The translations under genes were made by a program, and so were the position numbers. The notes under the pieces are model-generated. The model ran no database searches. It saw only the letters and a program-made list of their open reading frames with translations, and was not told the DNA's origin. From Blautia glucerasea (lineage in GTDB: Bacteria; Bacillota; Clostridia; Lachnospirales; Lachnospiraceae): DNA of 64,000 bases. The stretch is taken from positions 19,215 through 83,214 of the forward strand of contig NZ_JAAITU010000014.1 of the NCBI RefSeq assembly GCF_013304385.1. Reading direction: 5' to 3'. This document shows, piece by piece, positions 27,617 to 37,443 of this stretch. How positions within the stretch are numbered: the stretch's first letter is position 1; the number at the start of each line of letters is the position of its first letter.

Positions 27617-28099
27617 ATGCAGGAAGAAGTTGAAAACAGAACAGTAAACCTGGCGATCAGCACAACCAAGCTGACGGGGCGCACTATCATTGCCGGTATC
27701 CGCAAGTATTTGCAGCACCGGGAAAAAGTGAAGATGAAAAAGGCACGAGACCCTGCCGTTCATGGAAAGCAATCCGTGAAACAGCTTTTGGGACAGAATC
27801 AGGGTGCTACGAATGTTGAGATCGACAAAGAGAGTATCCGTGATTTTGAAAAGCTCGCCAAGAAGTATGGCGTGGACTTTGCCGTAAGAAAAGATAAGTC
27901 CGTTGATCCTCCCCGGTTTCTTGTTTTTGTCCGTTCTAAAGATGCAGATGCTTTGGATGCAATCTGCAAGGAACATCAGGCAAGGGCATTAACCAAGAAT
28001 GAAAAGCCGAGCGTTCTGGCGCAGCTGAAGAAGTTCAAGGAAATTGTCGCAGCGATTCCGAAGAAGGTTCGAGAGAAGAAACAGGAGCGTGATCTGTGA
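27617..28099 (+). CDS. pcfB: PcfB family conjugation protein (DUF3801)
   Basis: 160 residues: VNLAISTTKLTGRTIIAGIRKYLQHRE and IDKESIRDFEKLAKKYGVDFAVRKDK...PPRFLVFVRSKDADALDAI match PcfB/DUF3801. These proteins always neighbour the VirD4-like coupling protein and are thought to help relaxosome docking. The stop overlaps the coupling protein start by one base. Confidence 0.82.
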   Translation: MQEEVENRTVNLAISTTKLTGRTIIAGIRKYLQHREKVKMKKARDPAVHGKQSVKQLLGQNQGATNVEIDKESIRDFEKLAKKYGVDFAVRKDKSVDPPRFLVFVRSKDADALDAICKEHQARALTKNEKPSVLAQLKKFKEIVAAIPKKVREKKQERDL

Positions 28100-29850
28100 T
28101 GGATAAGAGAAAAATGAAAAAGCTCCTGATTCTGAATTTACCGTATTTTCTGGTAGGGTTGTTCGCTACGAATTTAGGAGAAGCATGGAGATTGGCTGAG
28201 GGGGCAGATTCATCTGCGAAAATCCTCAGCTTTTTTCATGCCCTTCCGATAGCCCTGAACAATCCGTTTCCCAGCTTTCACCCGTTGGATTTGCTGATTG
28301 GTATTCTCTGCGGCGCAGGACTTCGGCTGGCTGTCTATCTAAAAGGCAAAAACGCAAAGAAGTACCGACACAATGTTGAGTACGGTTCTGCTCGTTGGGG
28401 AACGGCAAAAGATATTGAGCCGTTTATTGCACCAAAGTTCGAGGACAATGTGATCCTGACGAAAACGGAGCGGCTGATGATGAGCAATCGCCCGAAGAAT
28501 CCTGCCAATGCCCGAAATAAGAATGTTCTGATTATCGGCGGTTCGGGTTCCGGTAAAACTCGCTTTTGGTTGAAGCCAAACCTTCTCCAGATGCACAGTT
28601 CCTATGTGGTCACTGACCCGAAAGGCAGCATCGTGATTGAGTGCGGCAACGCCCTTTTGAAGCATGGCTACACCATCAAGATTTTCAACACCATCAACTT
28701 TCAGAAGTCGATGCACTATAACCCATTTGCCTATATCCATTCAGAAAAAGACATTCTGAAACTGGTGACAACGCTGATTGCCAACACAAAGGGTGATGGA
28801 AAAGCCGGTGATGAGTTCTGGACGAAGGCGGAAACGCTGCTCTACTGTGCCTTGATCGGATATATCCACTATGAAGCTCCGGTTGAGGAACAGAATTTCT
28901 CCACCCTGATTGAGTTCCTGAACGCAATGGAGGTGCGGGAAGATGATGAGGAGTTCCAGAACCCGGTGGATCTGATGTTTGAAGCCCTGGAAAAGAAAAA
29001 GCCGAATCACTTTGCAGTCCGTCAGTATAAAAAATACAAGCTGGCTGCCGGCAAGACCGCTAAATCGATTTTGATTTCCTGCGGCGCTCGTCTGGCTCCT
29101 TTTGATATTCAGGAGGTCAGAGATGTGACTGCCTATGACGAGTTGCAGTTGGATACTCTCGGAGATAAGAAAACGGCGCTCTTTCTGATTATGTCAGATA
29201 CGGATGCGACGTTTAATTTTTTGATCTCCATGATTTACACACAGCTGTTCAACTTGTTGTGCGAGAAAGCAGATGATGTGTACGGCGGCAGACTGCCGGT
29301 TCATGTGCGCTGCTTGATTGATGAGATGGCAAACATCGGTCAGATTCCCAATCTGGAAAAACTGGTAGCGACAATCCGAAGCCGTGAAATATCGGCTTGC
29401 CTTGTTCTCCAGGCACAATCACAGCTGAAAGCCATTTATAAAGACAATGCCGATACCATCATCGGCAACATGGATTCCCGAATTTTCCTGGGTGGTTCTG
29501 AGCCAACCACGCTCAAAGAACTGAATCAGGCATTGGGAAAAGAAACTATCGACACCTACAACACCTCCAACACCAGAGGTAACAGCCCGTCTTACGGCTT
29601 GAATTATCAGAAGTTAGGCAAAGACCTTGCGAGCGTAGATGAGCTTGCGGTTCTGGATGGCAGCAAGTGTATTTTGCAGTTGCGTGGTGTCAGACCGTTT
29701 CTTTCTGACAAGTACGATCTGACGCAGCACCCCAATTATAAGTACACATCAGACTTTGATAAGAGAAATGAGTTCAACATTGAGCAGTTTCTGAGTCGAA
29801 GGTTGAAGCTCAAGGCAGGTGATGAGTTTGTGGTAGTCGATGCGGATTAA
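28099..29850 (+). CDS. VirD4/TraG-family type IV coupling protein
   Basis: A 583-residue membrane ATPase. Two N-terminal hydrophobic segments (LILNLPYFLVGLFATNLG; HPLDLLIGILCGAGLRLAVYL), Walker A IIGGSGSGKTRFW (about residues 140-155), VTDPKGSIVIECG, Walker B CLIDEMANIGQIPNLEKLVA (about 405-425) and the C-terminal DSRIFLGGSEPTTLKELNQ. It brings the relaxase-DNA complex to the secretion channel. ATG 28099 is preferred to GTG 28096. Confidence 0.92.
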   Translation: MDKRKMKKLLILNLPYFLVGLFATNLGEAWRLAEGADSSAKILSFFHALPIALNNPFPSFHPLDLLIGILCGAGLRLAVYLKGKNAKKYRHNVEYGSARWGTAKDIEPFIAPKFEDNVILTKTERLMMSNRPKNPANARNKNVLIIGGSGSGKTRFWLKPNLLQMHSSYVVTDPKGSIVIECGNALLKHGYTIKIFNTINFQKSMHYNPFAYIHSEKDILKLVTTLIANTKGDGKAGDEFWTKAETLLYCALIGYIHYEAPVEEQNFSTLIEFLNAMEVREDDEEFQNPVDLMFEALEKKKPNHFAVRQYKKYKLAAGKTAKSILISCGARLAPFDIQEVRDVTAYDELQLDTLGDKKTALFLIMSDTDATFNFLISMIYTQLFNLLCEKADDVYGGRLPVHVRCLIDEMANIGQIPNLEKLVATIRSREISACLVLQAQSQLKAIYKDNADTIIGNMDSRIFLGGSEPTTLKELNQALGKETIDTYNTSNTRGNSPSYGLNYQKLGKDLASVDELAVLDGSKCILQLRGVRPFLSDKYDLTQHPNYKYTSDFDKRNEFNIEQFLSRRLKLKAGDEFVVVDAD

Positions 29851-29862
29851 GGAGGTTTCTGT

Positions 29863-30183
29863 TTGGAAAATCTGAAAACGGTATCTGCCCTGGTTAAGAA
29901 CATCTTGGAACACGACCACAAGGCAAGAAATACCGACAATCATTTGTACCTGATGGTACTGGAACACTATTCCGGTCTGCGTGGCATCGACATTCATGCC
30001 ATGACGGTTCCTGTGTTTTTGAAGGAACTGGATAGACGCAGCTTTCCGGGGTTTGAAACTGTCCGCAGAAGCAGACAGAAAGTGCAGGCAACCTACCCTG
30101 ACCTTGCTCCCAGTGAAGCCGTAGGCAAGCGCAGAGCAAAAAATGAGGTTGTATATCGAGAATTTGCAGAAAGCGAGGTGTAA
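29863..30183 (+). CDS. Hypothetical element protein
   Basis: 106 residues with TTG start after AAGGAGGT. MENLKTVSALVKNILEHDHKARNTDNHLYL... No TM. It is conserved in position between coupling protein and Maff2 in related elements; the basic C-terminal half suggests nucleic-acid contact. No domain recognised. Confidence 0.55.
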   Translation: MENLKTVSALVKNILEHDHKARNTDNHLYLMVLEHYSGLRGIDIHAMTVPVFLKELDRRSFPGFETVRRSRQKVQATYPDLAPSEAVGKRRAKNEVVYREFAESEV

Positions 30184-30188
30184 AAAAA

Positions 30189-30581
30189 ATGACTTGGTGG
30201 ATCACGGATACCTCTATTGGGCAGCGATTGAAGTTCGTTAGACGATTTCGCCGCCTTACCCAGAAAGAGCTTGGACTCCTGATGGGGTATTCCGAGAAAA
30301 CAGCGGATGTCCGTATTGCTCAGTATGAGAAAAACGCTCGAACCCCTAATGCAGAAACCACAGCGAAACTCGCAGAGGTTCTGAAGGTTTCACCTGTCGT
30401 TTTTTCACCGACAATCTGTGCTTCTCGTGAAGATTTGTTGCAGTCAATGTATTGGCTGTTTCTTATGAAAGGTGGTGGTGATATATATGATTGTGAAACT
30501 GAATATGCAAGAAGCAGAATGGAACAGAAACTTGGCGTGATAACCGTCGAGGAGTTCCTTGAAAAGATTCTCGTAAACTAA
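30189..30581 (+). CDS. XRE-family transcriptional regulator
   Basis: 130 residues with an N-terminal HTH (residues about 8-65, IGQRLKFVRRFRRLTQKELGL...TADVRIAQYEKNARTPNAET) and an unrecognised C-terminal part. It is embedded among transfer genes and followed by a terminator, so it probably tunes the upstream or downstream transfer operon. Confidence 0.8.
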   Translation: MTWWITDTSIGQRLKFVRRFRRLTQKELGLLMGYSEKTADVRIAQYEKNARTPNAETTAKLAEVLKVSPVVFSPTICASREDLLQSMYWLFLMKGGGDIYDCETEYARSRMEQKLGVITVEEFLEKILVN

Positions 30582-30626
30582 GCCTTCCGTCCGGTTTTGA
30601 TGCCGGTAGTACGGAGGGCTTTTTCT
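30581..30626 (+). terminator. Terminator before the secretion-channel genes
   Basis: AGCCTTCCGT (30581-30590) pairs with ACGGAGGGCT (30611-30620), with an inner CCGG/CCGG stem, followed by TTTTTC. It marks a transcription boundary upstream of Maff2. Confidence 0.8.
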
Positions 30627-30664
30627 ATTCTCAAAACAATTTCAAATTTTAGGAGGAAAATATT

Positions 30665-30880
30665 ATGGCATTTTTCAATAGCGCAGTAACCGTTCTTCAG
30701 ACTCTCGTTATCGCTCTGGGCGCAGGTCTTGGCATCTGGGGTGCAATCAATCTGCTTGAGGGCTACGGCAACGATAACCCCGGCGCAAAGTCCCAGGGCA
30801 TGAAGCAGCTCATGGCTGGCGGCGGTGTTGCCCTCATCGGCACCACCCTTGTACCTCTGCTCTCCGGACTGTTCGGTTAA
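30665..30880 (+). CDS. Maff2 family small membrane protein (VirB2-like position)
   Basis: 71 residues with two hydrophobic segments (TVLQTLVIALGAGLGIWGAINLL; LMAGGGVALIGTTLVPLLSGLFG). Matches Maff-2, a small protein always at the head of the secretion genes in Tn1549-like elements. Likely a pilin- or TrbC-like channel component. Confidence 0.88.
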   Translation: MAFFNSAVTVLQTLVIALGAGLGIWGAINLLEGYGNDNPGAKSQGMKQLMAGGGVALIGTTLVPLLSGLFG

Positions 30881-30905
30881 TCACAAAACAAGGAGGTAAT
30901 CGCCT

Positions 30906-31772
30906 TTGGACAGCATACTCCAACAGATCACAGACTGGCTGAAAGAAATGCTCGTTTCAGCTATTATGGGAAATCTGTCGGGGATGTTTGAGTCCGTCAA
31001 CAACCAGGTTGGCGAGATAGCAACCTCCGTTGGCATGACCCCGGCGAATTTTTCGCCGGGTGTCTTTGCCATGGTACGAAACATCTCCGAGTCAGTGATT
31101 ATCCCAATCGCAGGCTTGATTCTGACCTTCATTGCCTGTTATGAGCTAATTCAGATGATTATTGACCACAACAATCTGGCAAATTTTGAAACCTGGATCT
31201 TCTTCAAATGGGTGTTCAAGACTTTTGTTGCGGTCATGTTAATCACAAACACATTCAATATCACGATGGCTGTGTTTGATGTGACACAGCACGTTATAAA
31301 CGCAAGCGCCGGTATCATATCCGGAAATACTGCCATAGATGCTTCGGCATTGGAAACAATGGAAGAAACGCTGATGGCAATGGATTTGGGTCCTTTGCTC
31401 GGCTTGTTCCTGCAATCCTTTATCGTGCAGGTCACGATGTCCGCTTTGGCAATCATCATCTTTGTGATCGTCTACGGTCGAATGATTGAAATTTATCTGA
31501 TGGTCAGCCTTGCCCCGATTCCGCTTTCCACTTTTGGAAACAGAGAACAGAGCAATATCGGACAGAATTATCTGCGTTCGCTGTTTGCAATCGGATTCCA
31601 GGGATTCCTGATTATGATCTGCGTGGGCATTTATGCGGTGCTGATTCAGTCTATCGCATTCAGTGATGACATCATCGGTTCTATCTGGGGTGTTATGGGC
31701 TACACCGTCCTTTTGTGCTTCACCCTGTTTAAGACTGGTTCGCTTGCGAAGGGTGTATTCAGCGCTCACTAA
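30906..31772 (+). CDS. TrbL/VirB6-like conjugal transfer membrane protein
   Basis: 288 residues, TTG start after AAGGAGGTAAT. Five to six hydrophobic segments (VIIPIAGLILTFIACYELIQ; VFKTFVAVMLITNTFNITMAVFDVT; MSALAIIIFVIVYGRMIEIYLMVSLAPIPL; FLIMICVGIYAVLIQ) in the VirB6/TrbL pattern. Forms part of the inner-membrane channel. Confidence 0.85.
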   Translation: MDSILQQITDWLKEMLVSAIMGNLSGMFESVNNQVGEIATSVGMTPANFSPGVFAMVRNISESVIIPIAGLILTFIACYELIQMIIDHNNLANFETWIFFKWVFKTFVAVMLITNTFNITMAVFDVTQHVINASAGIISGNTAIDASALETMEETLMAMDLGPLLGLFLQSFIVQVTMSALAIIIFVIVYGRMIEIYLMVSLAPIPLSTFGNREQSNIGQNYLRSLFAIGFQGFLIMICVGIYAVLIQSIAFSDDIIGSIWGVMGYTVLLCFTLFKTGSLAKGVFSAH

Positions 31773-31789
31773 GGGAAGGAGGAAATTGT

Positions 31790-32224
31790 TTGGCAGCGTA
31801 TATTCCCGTACCTCGTGACCTGACGAGGGTAAAAACAAAAGTGTTCTTCAATCTGACGAAACGGCAGTTACTTTGCTTTGGTGCGGCGGCGCTCATCGGA
31901 GTGCCGATTTTCTTTCTGGTCAAAGCAACCGGAAATGTGAGCCTTGCAGCACTGTCCATGATGATCGTCATGTTACCGTTGTTCTTTCTGGCAATGTATG
32001 AAAAGGATAGTCAGCCGTTGGAAGTGGTTGTAGAACACTTCATTCAGACCAAATTCGTTCGTCCCAAGGTTCGCCCTTATCAGACGGACAACTATTATGA
32101 CGCTTTGATGCGTCAGTACAAACTGGAAAAGGAGGTTGAACGAATTGTTTTTCAAAAAGAAGCCACAGGCAAGAAACATCAAAATGCCTGCAAATCTGAA
32201 TCGGAAGCAGCAGCGAGAAATTAA
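31790..32224 (+). CDS. PrgI family conjugation protein
   Basis: 144 residues with TTG start. YIPVPRDLTRVKTKVFFNLTKRQLLCFGAAALIG and two TM segments match PrgI (VirB3-like). It overlaps the VirB4 gene by 80 bp, consistent with the tight VirB3-VirB4 partnership. Confidence 0.88.
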   Translation: MAAYIPVPRDLTRVKTKVFFNLTKRQLLCFGAAALIGVPIFFLVKATGNVSLAALSMMIVMLPLFFLAMYEKDSQPLEVVVEHFIQTKFVRPKVRPYQTDNYYDALMRQYKLEKEVERIVFQKEATGKKHQNACKSESEAAARN

Positions 32225-34571
32225 AGCTGTTGTGGAACGGGCAAAGAAGGACAACGGTATTCCGCAGACTGCACAGCAGTCCATTCCCTTTCAGAGAATG
32301 TTCCCGGATGGCATCTGCCGTGTCACTGACAGTTATTACACCAAGACCATTCAGTTTCAGGACATCAACTATCAGCTGGCACAGCAGGAAGATAAGACTG
32401 CCATCTTCGATGAGTGGTGCAGTTTCCTGAATTTCTTTGACAGCTCCATTCACTTTGAGCTTTCCTTTATGAACCTGAGTACCGATGCTGAAAGCTTTGA
32501 AAAGAGTATCCGTATCCCGTTCAAGAAGGACAGCTTCAATCCCGTCCGTGCCGAGTATAGCCAGATGCTGAAAAAGCAGTTGGCGCAGGGCAACAACGGC
32601 TTGACCAAAACCAAGTACCTGACATTCGGCATTGAAGCCGAATCCATGCGGCAGGCAAAGCCGAGACTCAACCATATCGAAAACGATCTGCTCAATAACT
32701 TTCGGCGTTTGGGTGTCATTGCCACTACCATGAACGGCAAAGAGCGGCTGCATCTGATGCACTCTATGTTCCACATGGGTGATAATGATAAGTTCTTCTT
32801 CGATTGGAAGTATCTTGTGGAATCCGGGCTGTCCGTAAAGGACTTCATTGCTCCGACGGCGTTTGCCTTTAAGACCAACCGCACCTTCCAGATGGGCAGT
32901 ATCTTCGGTTCGATGTCTTATCTGGCAATTACGGCATCAGACCTGTCTGATCGTATGCTGGCGGATTTTCTGGATATGGAATCCACGCAGATCGTGACCA
33001 TGCACATCCAGTCGGTTGACCAGACTGCGGCGATTAAGACCATCAAGAGAATCATCACCGAGCTTGACCGTTCCAAAATCGAGGAACAGAAAAAGGCTGT
33101 GCGTTCTGGCTATGACATGGACATTATCCCATCTGACCTTGCTACCTATGGTAAAGATGCGAAGTCACTTCTGAAAGAATTGCAGAGCCAGAATGAGCGA
33201 ATGTTCATGGTGACATTTCTGGTGCTGAACACCGGGCGCACCGAGCAGGAACTGGAGAACAATGTGTTCCAGGCACAGAGCATCGCCCAGAAGCATAACT
33301 GCAATCTGCGTCGTTTGGATTTTCAGCAGGAATCCGGACTGATGAGCAGCCTGCCTTTGGCACAAAACCTGATTGAGATTCGTCGTGGCCTGACTACCAG
33401 TTCCACGGCTATTTTTGTGCCTTTCACCACGCAGGAGCTGTTCCAGAATGGTGGAGAAACGCTCTATTACGGGCTGAATGCTCTGTCGAACAACCTTATC
33501 ATGGTGGACAGAAAGAAGCTCAAGAACCCCAACGGACTGATTCTGGGTACTCCCGGTTCCGGTAAATCCTTTTCCGCAAAGCGTGAAATCACCAATGCGT
33601 TCCTGGTTACGGATGACGATATTATCATCTGCGACCCCGAAGCGGAATATGCGGCTCTGGTTCACAAGTTCAATGGTCAGGTGGTAAAAATCAGCTCCTC
33701 CAGTACCAACTATATCAACCCTATGGACATCAACCTGAACTACTCTGAGGATGACAACCCGGTAGCACTGAAAGCTGATTTTATCCTGTCCCTCTGTGAG
33801 TTGATTATGGGCAGTAAGGATGGCTTGCAGCCTATCGAAAAGACGGTTATCGACCGTTGTGTGCATCAGATTTACCAGAGATATTTCGACAATCCTGCCC
33901 CTGAGAATATGCCGATCCTTGAGGATTTGTATGATGCCCTTCTGAAACAGGACGAAAAGGAAGCCCACCATGTAGCGACCGCCTTGGAAATCTATGTTAA
34001 GGGTTCTCTGAAACTGTTTAACAACAGAACCAATGTGGATATTCAGAATCGTCTGGTGTGCTTCGACATTAAGGAGCTGGGCAATCAGCTGAAAAAAATC
34101 GGTATGCTGATCGTTCAGGATCAGGTCTGGGGGCGTGTAACTGCCAACCGTTCTGCCGGTAAATCGACCAGATATTATATTGACGAGTTCCATCTGCTTC
34201 TGAAGGAAGAACAGACGGCAACCTATTCCGTAGAAATCTGGAAGCGATTCCGTAAATGGGGCGGCTTGCCGACCGGTATTACTCAGAATGTCAAAGACCT
34301 GCTTCGTTCCCCGGAGATTGCCAACATCCTCGAAAACTCTGATTTCATCTATATGCTGAATCAGGCAAGCGATGACCGAAGTATTCTGGCACAGCGGTTG
34401 AACATTTCGCCGCATCAGCTGTCCTATGTAACCAACTCCGGTGAGGGCGAAGGACTTCTGTTCTATGGCAATGTGATTCTGCCGTTCATTGACCGATTCC
34501 CGACAGATCTGGAACTGTATCGCATTATGACCACGAAGTTAAACGAGGTGGCACAGGAAAAGGAGGCGTAA
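32145..34571 (+). CDS. VirB4-family type IV secretion ATPase
   Basis: 808 residues from TTG 32145, 9 bp after AAAGGAGG; the TTG at 32136 is too close to that site. N-terminal VirB4 domain, Walker A LGTPGSGKSFSAKREI (about residues 468-483), DIIICDPEAEYAALVHKF, Walker B YYIDEFHLLL and a final RRWGGLPTGITQN-like segment. Powers channel assembly and DNA transfer. Confidence 0.92.
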   Translation: MFFKKKPQARNIKMPANLNRKQQREIKAVVERAKKDNGIPQTAQQSIPFQRMFPDGICRVTDSYYTKTIQFQDINYQLAQQEDKTAIFDEWCSFLNFFDSSIHFELSFMNLSTDAESFEKSIRIPFKKDSFNPVRAEYSQMLKKQLAQGNNGLTKTKYLTFGIEAESMRQAKPRLNHIENDLLNNFRRLGVIATTMNGKERLHLMHSMFHMGDNDKFFFDWKYLVESGLSVKDFIAPTAFAFKTNRTFQMGSIFGSMSYLAITASDLSDRMLADFLDMESTQIVTMHIQSVDQTAAIKTIKRIITELDRSKIEEQKKAVRSGYDMDIIPSDLATYGKDAKSLLKELQSQNERMFMVTFLVLNTGRTEQELENNVFQAQSIAQKHNCNLRRLDFQQESGLMSSLPLAQNLIEIRRGLTTSSTAIFVPFTTQELFQNGGETLYYGLNALSNNLIMVDRKKLKNPNGLILGTPGSGKSFSAKREITNAFLVTDDDIIICDPEAEYAALVHKFNGQVVKISSSSTNYINPMDINLNYSEDDNPVALKADFILSLCELIMGSKDGLQPIEKTVIDRCVHQIYQRYFDNPAPENMPILEDLYDALLKQDEKEAHHVATALEIYVKGSLKLFNNRTNVDIQNRLVCFDIKELGNQLKKIGMLIVQDQVWGRVTANRSAGKSTRYYIDEFHLLLKEEQTATYSVEIWKRFRKWGGLPTGITQNVKDLLRSPEIANILENSDFIYMLNQASDDRSILAQRLNISPHQLSYVTNSGEGEGLLFYGNVILPFIDRFPTDLELYRIMTTKLNEVAQEKEA

Positions 34572-34574
34572 TGT

Positions 34575-36311
34575 ATGGCGAAAAGACCTACACGACTCCG
34601 TTTTACCGAAGATGACCTTGCAGATTCTCATGTGAAGAAAGCTGCCGACCGTGCAGATAAGGCGGTTGATAGGGCTGAAAAAGCGGCAGACAAATTGGCT
34701 TCTAAAAAGGCAAAGCCGAAGCTAAAGCTGGAAACAGATGCAGCCGGTTCCCGTAAAGCAAAGCTCCGTTTTGAAAAAGCGGAGTTTACGGAAATCGAGC
34801 GCCCATCTGTGGCAAAGCACATGGCAAGCCGTGGTGCCGCAGTCACGCTCACATCCAAAGCACATCGGGCGGTGTCAGAATATGAGGATGATAATATCGG
34901 CGTTCAGGCTGTGCAGGAAACGACCAAGGCTGTTGAATCCACTGTCTATACCGTCGATCATGCCGTTTACAGTCACAAGCTGAAAGCCTACGACAAGGCG
35001 GAAAAGCTGGTTGAGAAGTCAGATAAAGCAAATGTAAATGCCCTGTATGAGAAGTTCAAAAAGGACAACCCCGATGCCGGTTCCAATCCCTTTTCCCGTT
35101 GGCAACAGAAAAGGGCAATCAAGAAAGAATATGCTGCCGCCAAAGCCGGTAAGAATACCGCTTCGACAACGGCTTCTGCATCTAAGGGTGCAGGCAAGGC
35201 AACGGGCAAAGCAGCTCAGGGAGCCAAGAACATCACAGAAAGAGTAACGGAGTTCTGCACCACACACTCTAAAACGATTCTGTTTGTTTTGATTGCCGGA
35301 CTGCTTTTTATGATACTCTCAGGGATGTTCTCGTCTTGTTCGGCTATGTTCCAAGGCGGCACACAGATCATTCTGGGAACTTCTTTTACTGCAAAAGAGG
35401 AAGATATTATTGGTGCGGACAATGATTACAAGGCTTTGGAAGCTGCGCTCCGCAATAAAATCAATAATATCGAGCGTACTCATAGCGGATATGACGAGTA
35501 CCGGTATGACCTTGATGAAATCAACCACAATCCTTATGAGCTGGCGGCGTATTTGACGGTGAAGTTTGAGGATTACACCAGAGATGAGGTGCAGGCTACC
35601 CTGCAATGGCTATTTGAGCAACAATATGAGCTGACCCTGACGGAAGTAGTAGAGATTCGTACACGAACAACATCTTCTACTGATCCCGAAACGGGAGAGA
35701 CAACAACAGAGGAAGAAGATTACGAATATTATATTCTGAATGTGAAGCTCAGAAATAAGGGCTTGAACAGTGTGATTTCAAATTCCGGCTTGTCGGAAGA
35801 TGATATGGAGCGATATAGAATTTTGCTTCAGACAAGGGGCAACAGACCGGATATTTTCGGAAATGACATTTACGCCACCCCTGGCGGCGAGTACACCGAT
35901 TATGATATTCCGGGCGAAGCGCTGACAGACACAAGATTTGCCAATATGATTCGGGAAGCTGAAAAATATCTGGGATACCCGTATGTGTGGGGCGGCAGCA
36001 GCCCGTCTACCTCCTTTGACTGCTCCGGATTTGTTTCCTATGTAATCAATCACTGCGGAAACGGTTGGAGTGTTGGTCGTTTGACCGCAAACGGTTTGAT
36101 GGGCGTATGCGACATTATCCCGAAAAGCTCTGCCAAACCGGGAGATTTGATTTTCTTCCAAGGCACTTATGATACCTCCGGTGCATCACACGTTGGTATC
36201 TATGTTGGCAATGGTATGATGATCCACTGCGGAAACCCCATTTCCTACGCTTCTATCGAATCGAATTACTGGCAACAGCATTTTTACTGCTTCGGCAGAA
36301 TCAGAAACTAA
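34575..36311 (+). CDS. NlpC/P60 (C40) peptidoglycan hydrolase of the transfer channel
   Basis: 578 residues. A charged N-terminal half rich in AEKAADK-type heptads (coiled coil, residues about 10-220) is followed by one TM (TILFVLIAGLLFMILSGMF, about 232-250), an extracytoplasmic linker and a C-terminal NlpC/P60 domain with YVWGGSSPSTSFDCSGFVSY (catalytic Cys about 482) and ASHVGIYVGNG (His about 538). Equivalent to Tn916 Orf14-type cell-wall hydrolases that open peptidoglycan for the channel. Confidence 0.9.
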   Translation: MAKRPTRLRFTEDDLADSHVKKAADRADKAVDRAEKAADKLASKKAKPKLKLETDAAGSRKAKLRFEKAEFTEIERPSVAKHMASRGAAVTLTSKAHRAVSEYEDDNIGVQAVQETTKAVESTVYTVDHAVYSHKLKAYDKAEKLVEKSDKANVNALYEKFKKDNPDAGSNPFSRWQQKRAIKKEYAAAKAGKNTASTTASASKGAGKATGKAAQGAKNITERVTEFCTTHSKTILFVLIAGLLFMILSGMFSSCSAMFQGGTQIILGTSFTAKEEDIIGADNDYKALEAALRNKINNIERTHSGYDEYRYDLDEINHNPYELAAYLTVKFEDYTRDEVQATLQWLFEQQYELTLTEVVEIRTRTTSSTDPETGETTTEEEDYEYYILNVKLRNKGLNSVISNSGLSEDDMERYRILLQTRGNRPDIFGNDIYATPGGEYTDYDIPGEALTDTRFANMIREAEKYLGYPYVWGGSSPSTSFDCSGFVSYVINHCGNGWSVGRLTANGLMGVCDIIPKSSAKPGDLIFFQGTYDTSGASHVGIYVGNGMMIHCGNPISYASIESNYWQQHFYCFGRIRN

Positions 36312-36325
36312 AGGAGGGATGGCGA

Positions 36326-36583
36326 TTGAGTGCCAAGTTAGACAGAATAGGTGCAGACCTTGAAAAAGCCCGTAAGAAACGGGCAGAATGGGATGCTAAG
36401 GTGAAAGACCTGGAACGCAGATACCGTGAGGAGGAAAATTCCGAAATCCATGAGATGGTTCATGCTGCGAACCTGAATCCCGAACAGCTTTCCGAGCTGC
36501 TCCGTATGTTTGCTGCGGATATGGCTCCGAAGCCTGATACGATCAATACTATGAATGAGGAGGAAACGCAGAATGAGATTTAA
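36326..36583 (+). CDS. DUF4315 family protein
   Basis: 85 residues with TTG start after AAGGAGGG. The predicted coiled coil LDRIGADLEKARKKRAEWDAKVKDLERRY fits DUF4315, a conserved small protein between the NlpC/P60 and DUF4366 genes of this family. Overlaps the next gene by 11 bp. Confidence 0.85.
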   Translation: MSAKLDRIGADLEKARKKRAEWDAKVKDLERRYREEENSEIHEMVHAANLNPEQLSELLRMFAADMAPKPDTINTMNEEETQNEI

Positions 36584-37256
36584 GAAAATTGGAGCCGCAT
36601 TGCTGGCGTGTGCAATGTGTTTTGGCGTGTTTTCTACAACGGCATTTGCCTATGTAGATGAAAGCGTAGCGACTGAAGAACCTGCGGTCGAAGAAAAAGT
36701 TCCCGAAACAGAGCCGGAGGAGCCGATGCTACCGCTTACTCCCGACGGCAATCTGACTTTGGTTGATGACGCTGGCTCGCCTACGAAAAGCGGAAAGCAG
36801 TTCATTACCGCTGTAACCAAAAACGGAAACTACTTCTATATCATCATTGACCGTGATGATAAGGGCGAGGAAACCGTGCATTTTCTGAATCAGGTGGATG
36901 AAGCCGACCTGCTCAAGCTGATGGACGAGGAAGAAGTTGCAGAGTTCACCAAGCCGGTTGAGGAAACAAAGCCGGAAGTAGTTGAAACAGTTCCTGAAAT
37001 TACAGAACCGACACCGGAGGAAAAGCCGAAATCCACAAATATGCTCCCGGCGATTCTTACTCTGATTGTGCTTGCCTGTGGTGGTGGATTCTTCGTATTT
37101 AAGAAAGTCCAGGAAAAGAAGAAGGCACAGGAAGCGGCAAAGCCTGACCCAGATGCTGATTATGTGGACGATGACGAGGACTATGGGTACGATCCGGAGT
37201 TTGAGGACGACGATGAAGATAGCTCCGTCGATGAAGATGATAATGAACCTGTGTAA
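36573..37256 (+). CDS. DUF4366 (CD1107-like) secreted/membrane protein
   Basis: 227 residues: a signal peptide (FKKIGAALLACAMCFGVFSTTAFAY), a DUF4366 extracellular region (GSPTKSGKQFITAVTKNGNYFYIIIDRD), a TM near residue 160 (MLPAILTLIVLACGGGFFVF), and a very acidic cytoplasmic tail (YVDDDEDYGYDPEFEDDDEDS). ATG 36573 follows GAGGAGGA. Conserved component of Tn1549-type transfer regions. Confidence 0.87.
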   Translation: MRFKKIGAALLACAMCFGVFSTTAFAYVDESVATEEPAVEEKVPETEPEEPMLPLTPDGNLTLVDDAGSPTKSGKQFITAVTKNGNYFYIIIDRDDKGEETVHFLNQVDEADLLKLMDEEEVAEFTKPVEETKPEVVETVPEITEPTPEEKPKSTNMLPAILTLIVLACGGGFFVFKKVQEKKKAQEAAKPDPDADYVDDDEDYGYDPEFEDDDEDSSVDEDDNEPV

Positions 37257-37278
37257 ACAGGATAGGCTTGATGCCTGG

Positions 37279-37305
37279 GGCAGCCTTCGGGTTGCCTTTA
37301 CATAG
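37279..37305 (+). terminator. Hairpin followed by TTTACATAG
   Basis: GGCAGC (37279-37284) pairs with GTTGCC (37291-37296) around CTTCGG, then TTTACATAG. First of the recurring hairpin/TTACATAG signals of the element. Confidence 0.6.
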
Positions 37306-37443
37306 TTTCCGCTTTCAAAAAATAAAAAAATTTGCGTTTTTGAAAGTGACATCTTGCATATACTATTAGCAGACAGTATAATAAGTACAGCGAAGCGGTT
37401 TCGAGAAATGAAAAAACTTCAATTTTTGAAAGCGGGTGACTAT

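Noticed and set aside
34575..36311. NlpC/P60 protein as phage lysin, element as prophage
   Set aside because: No capsid, tail or terminase genes. The neighbours are type IV secretion genes and the domain order fits conjugative cell-wall hydrolases.
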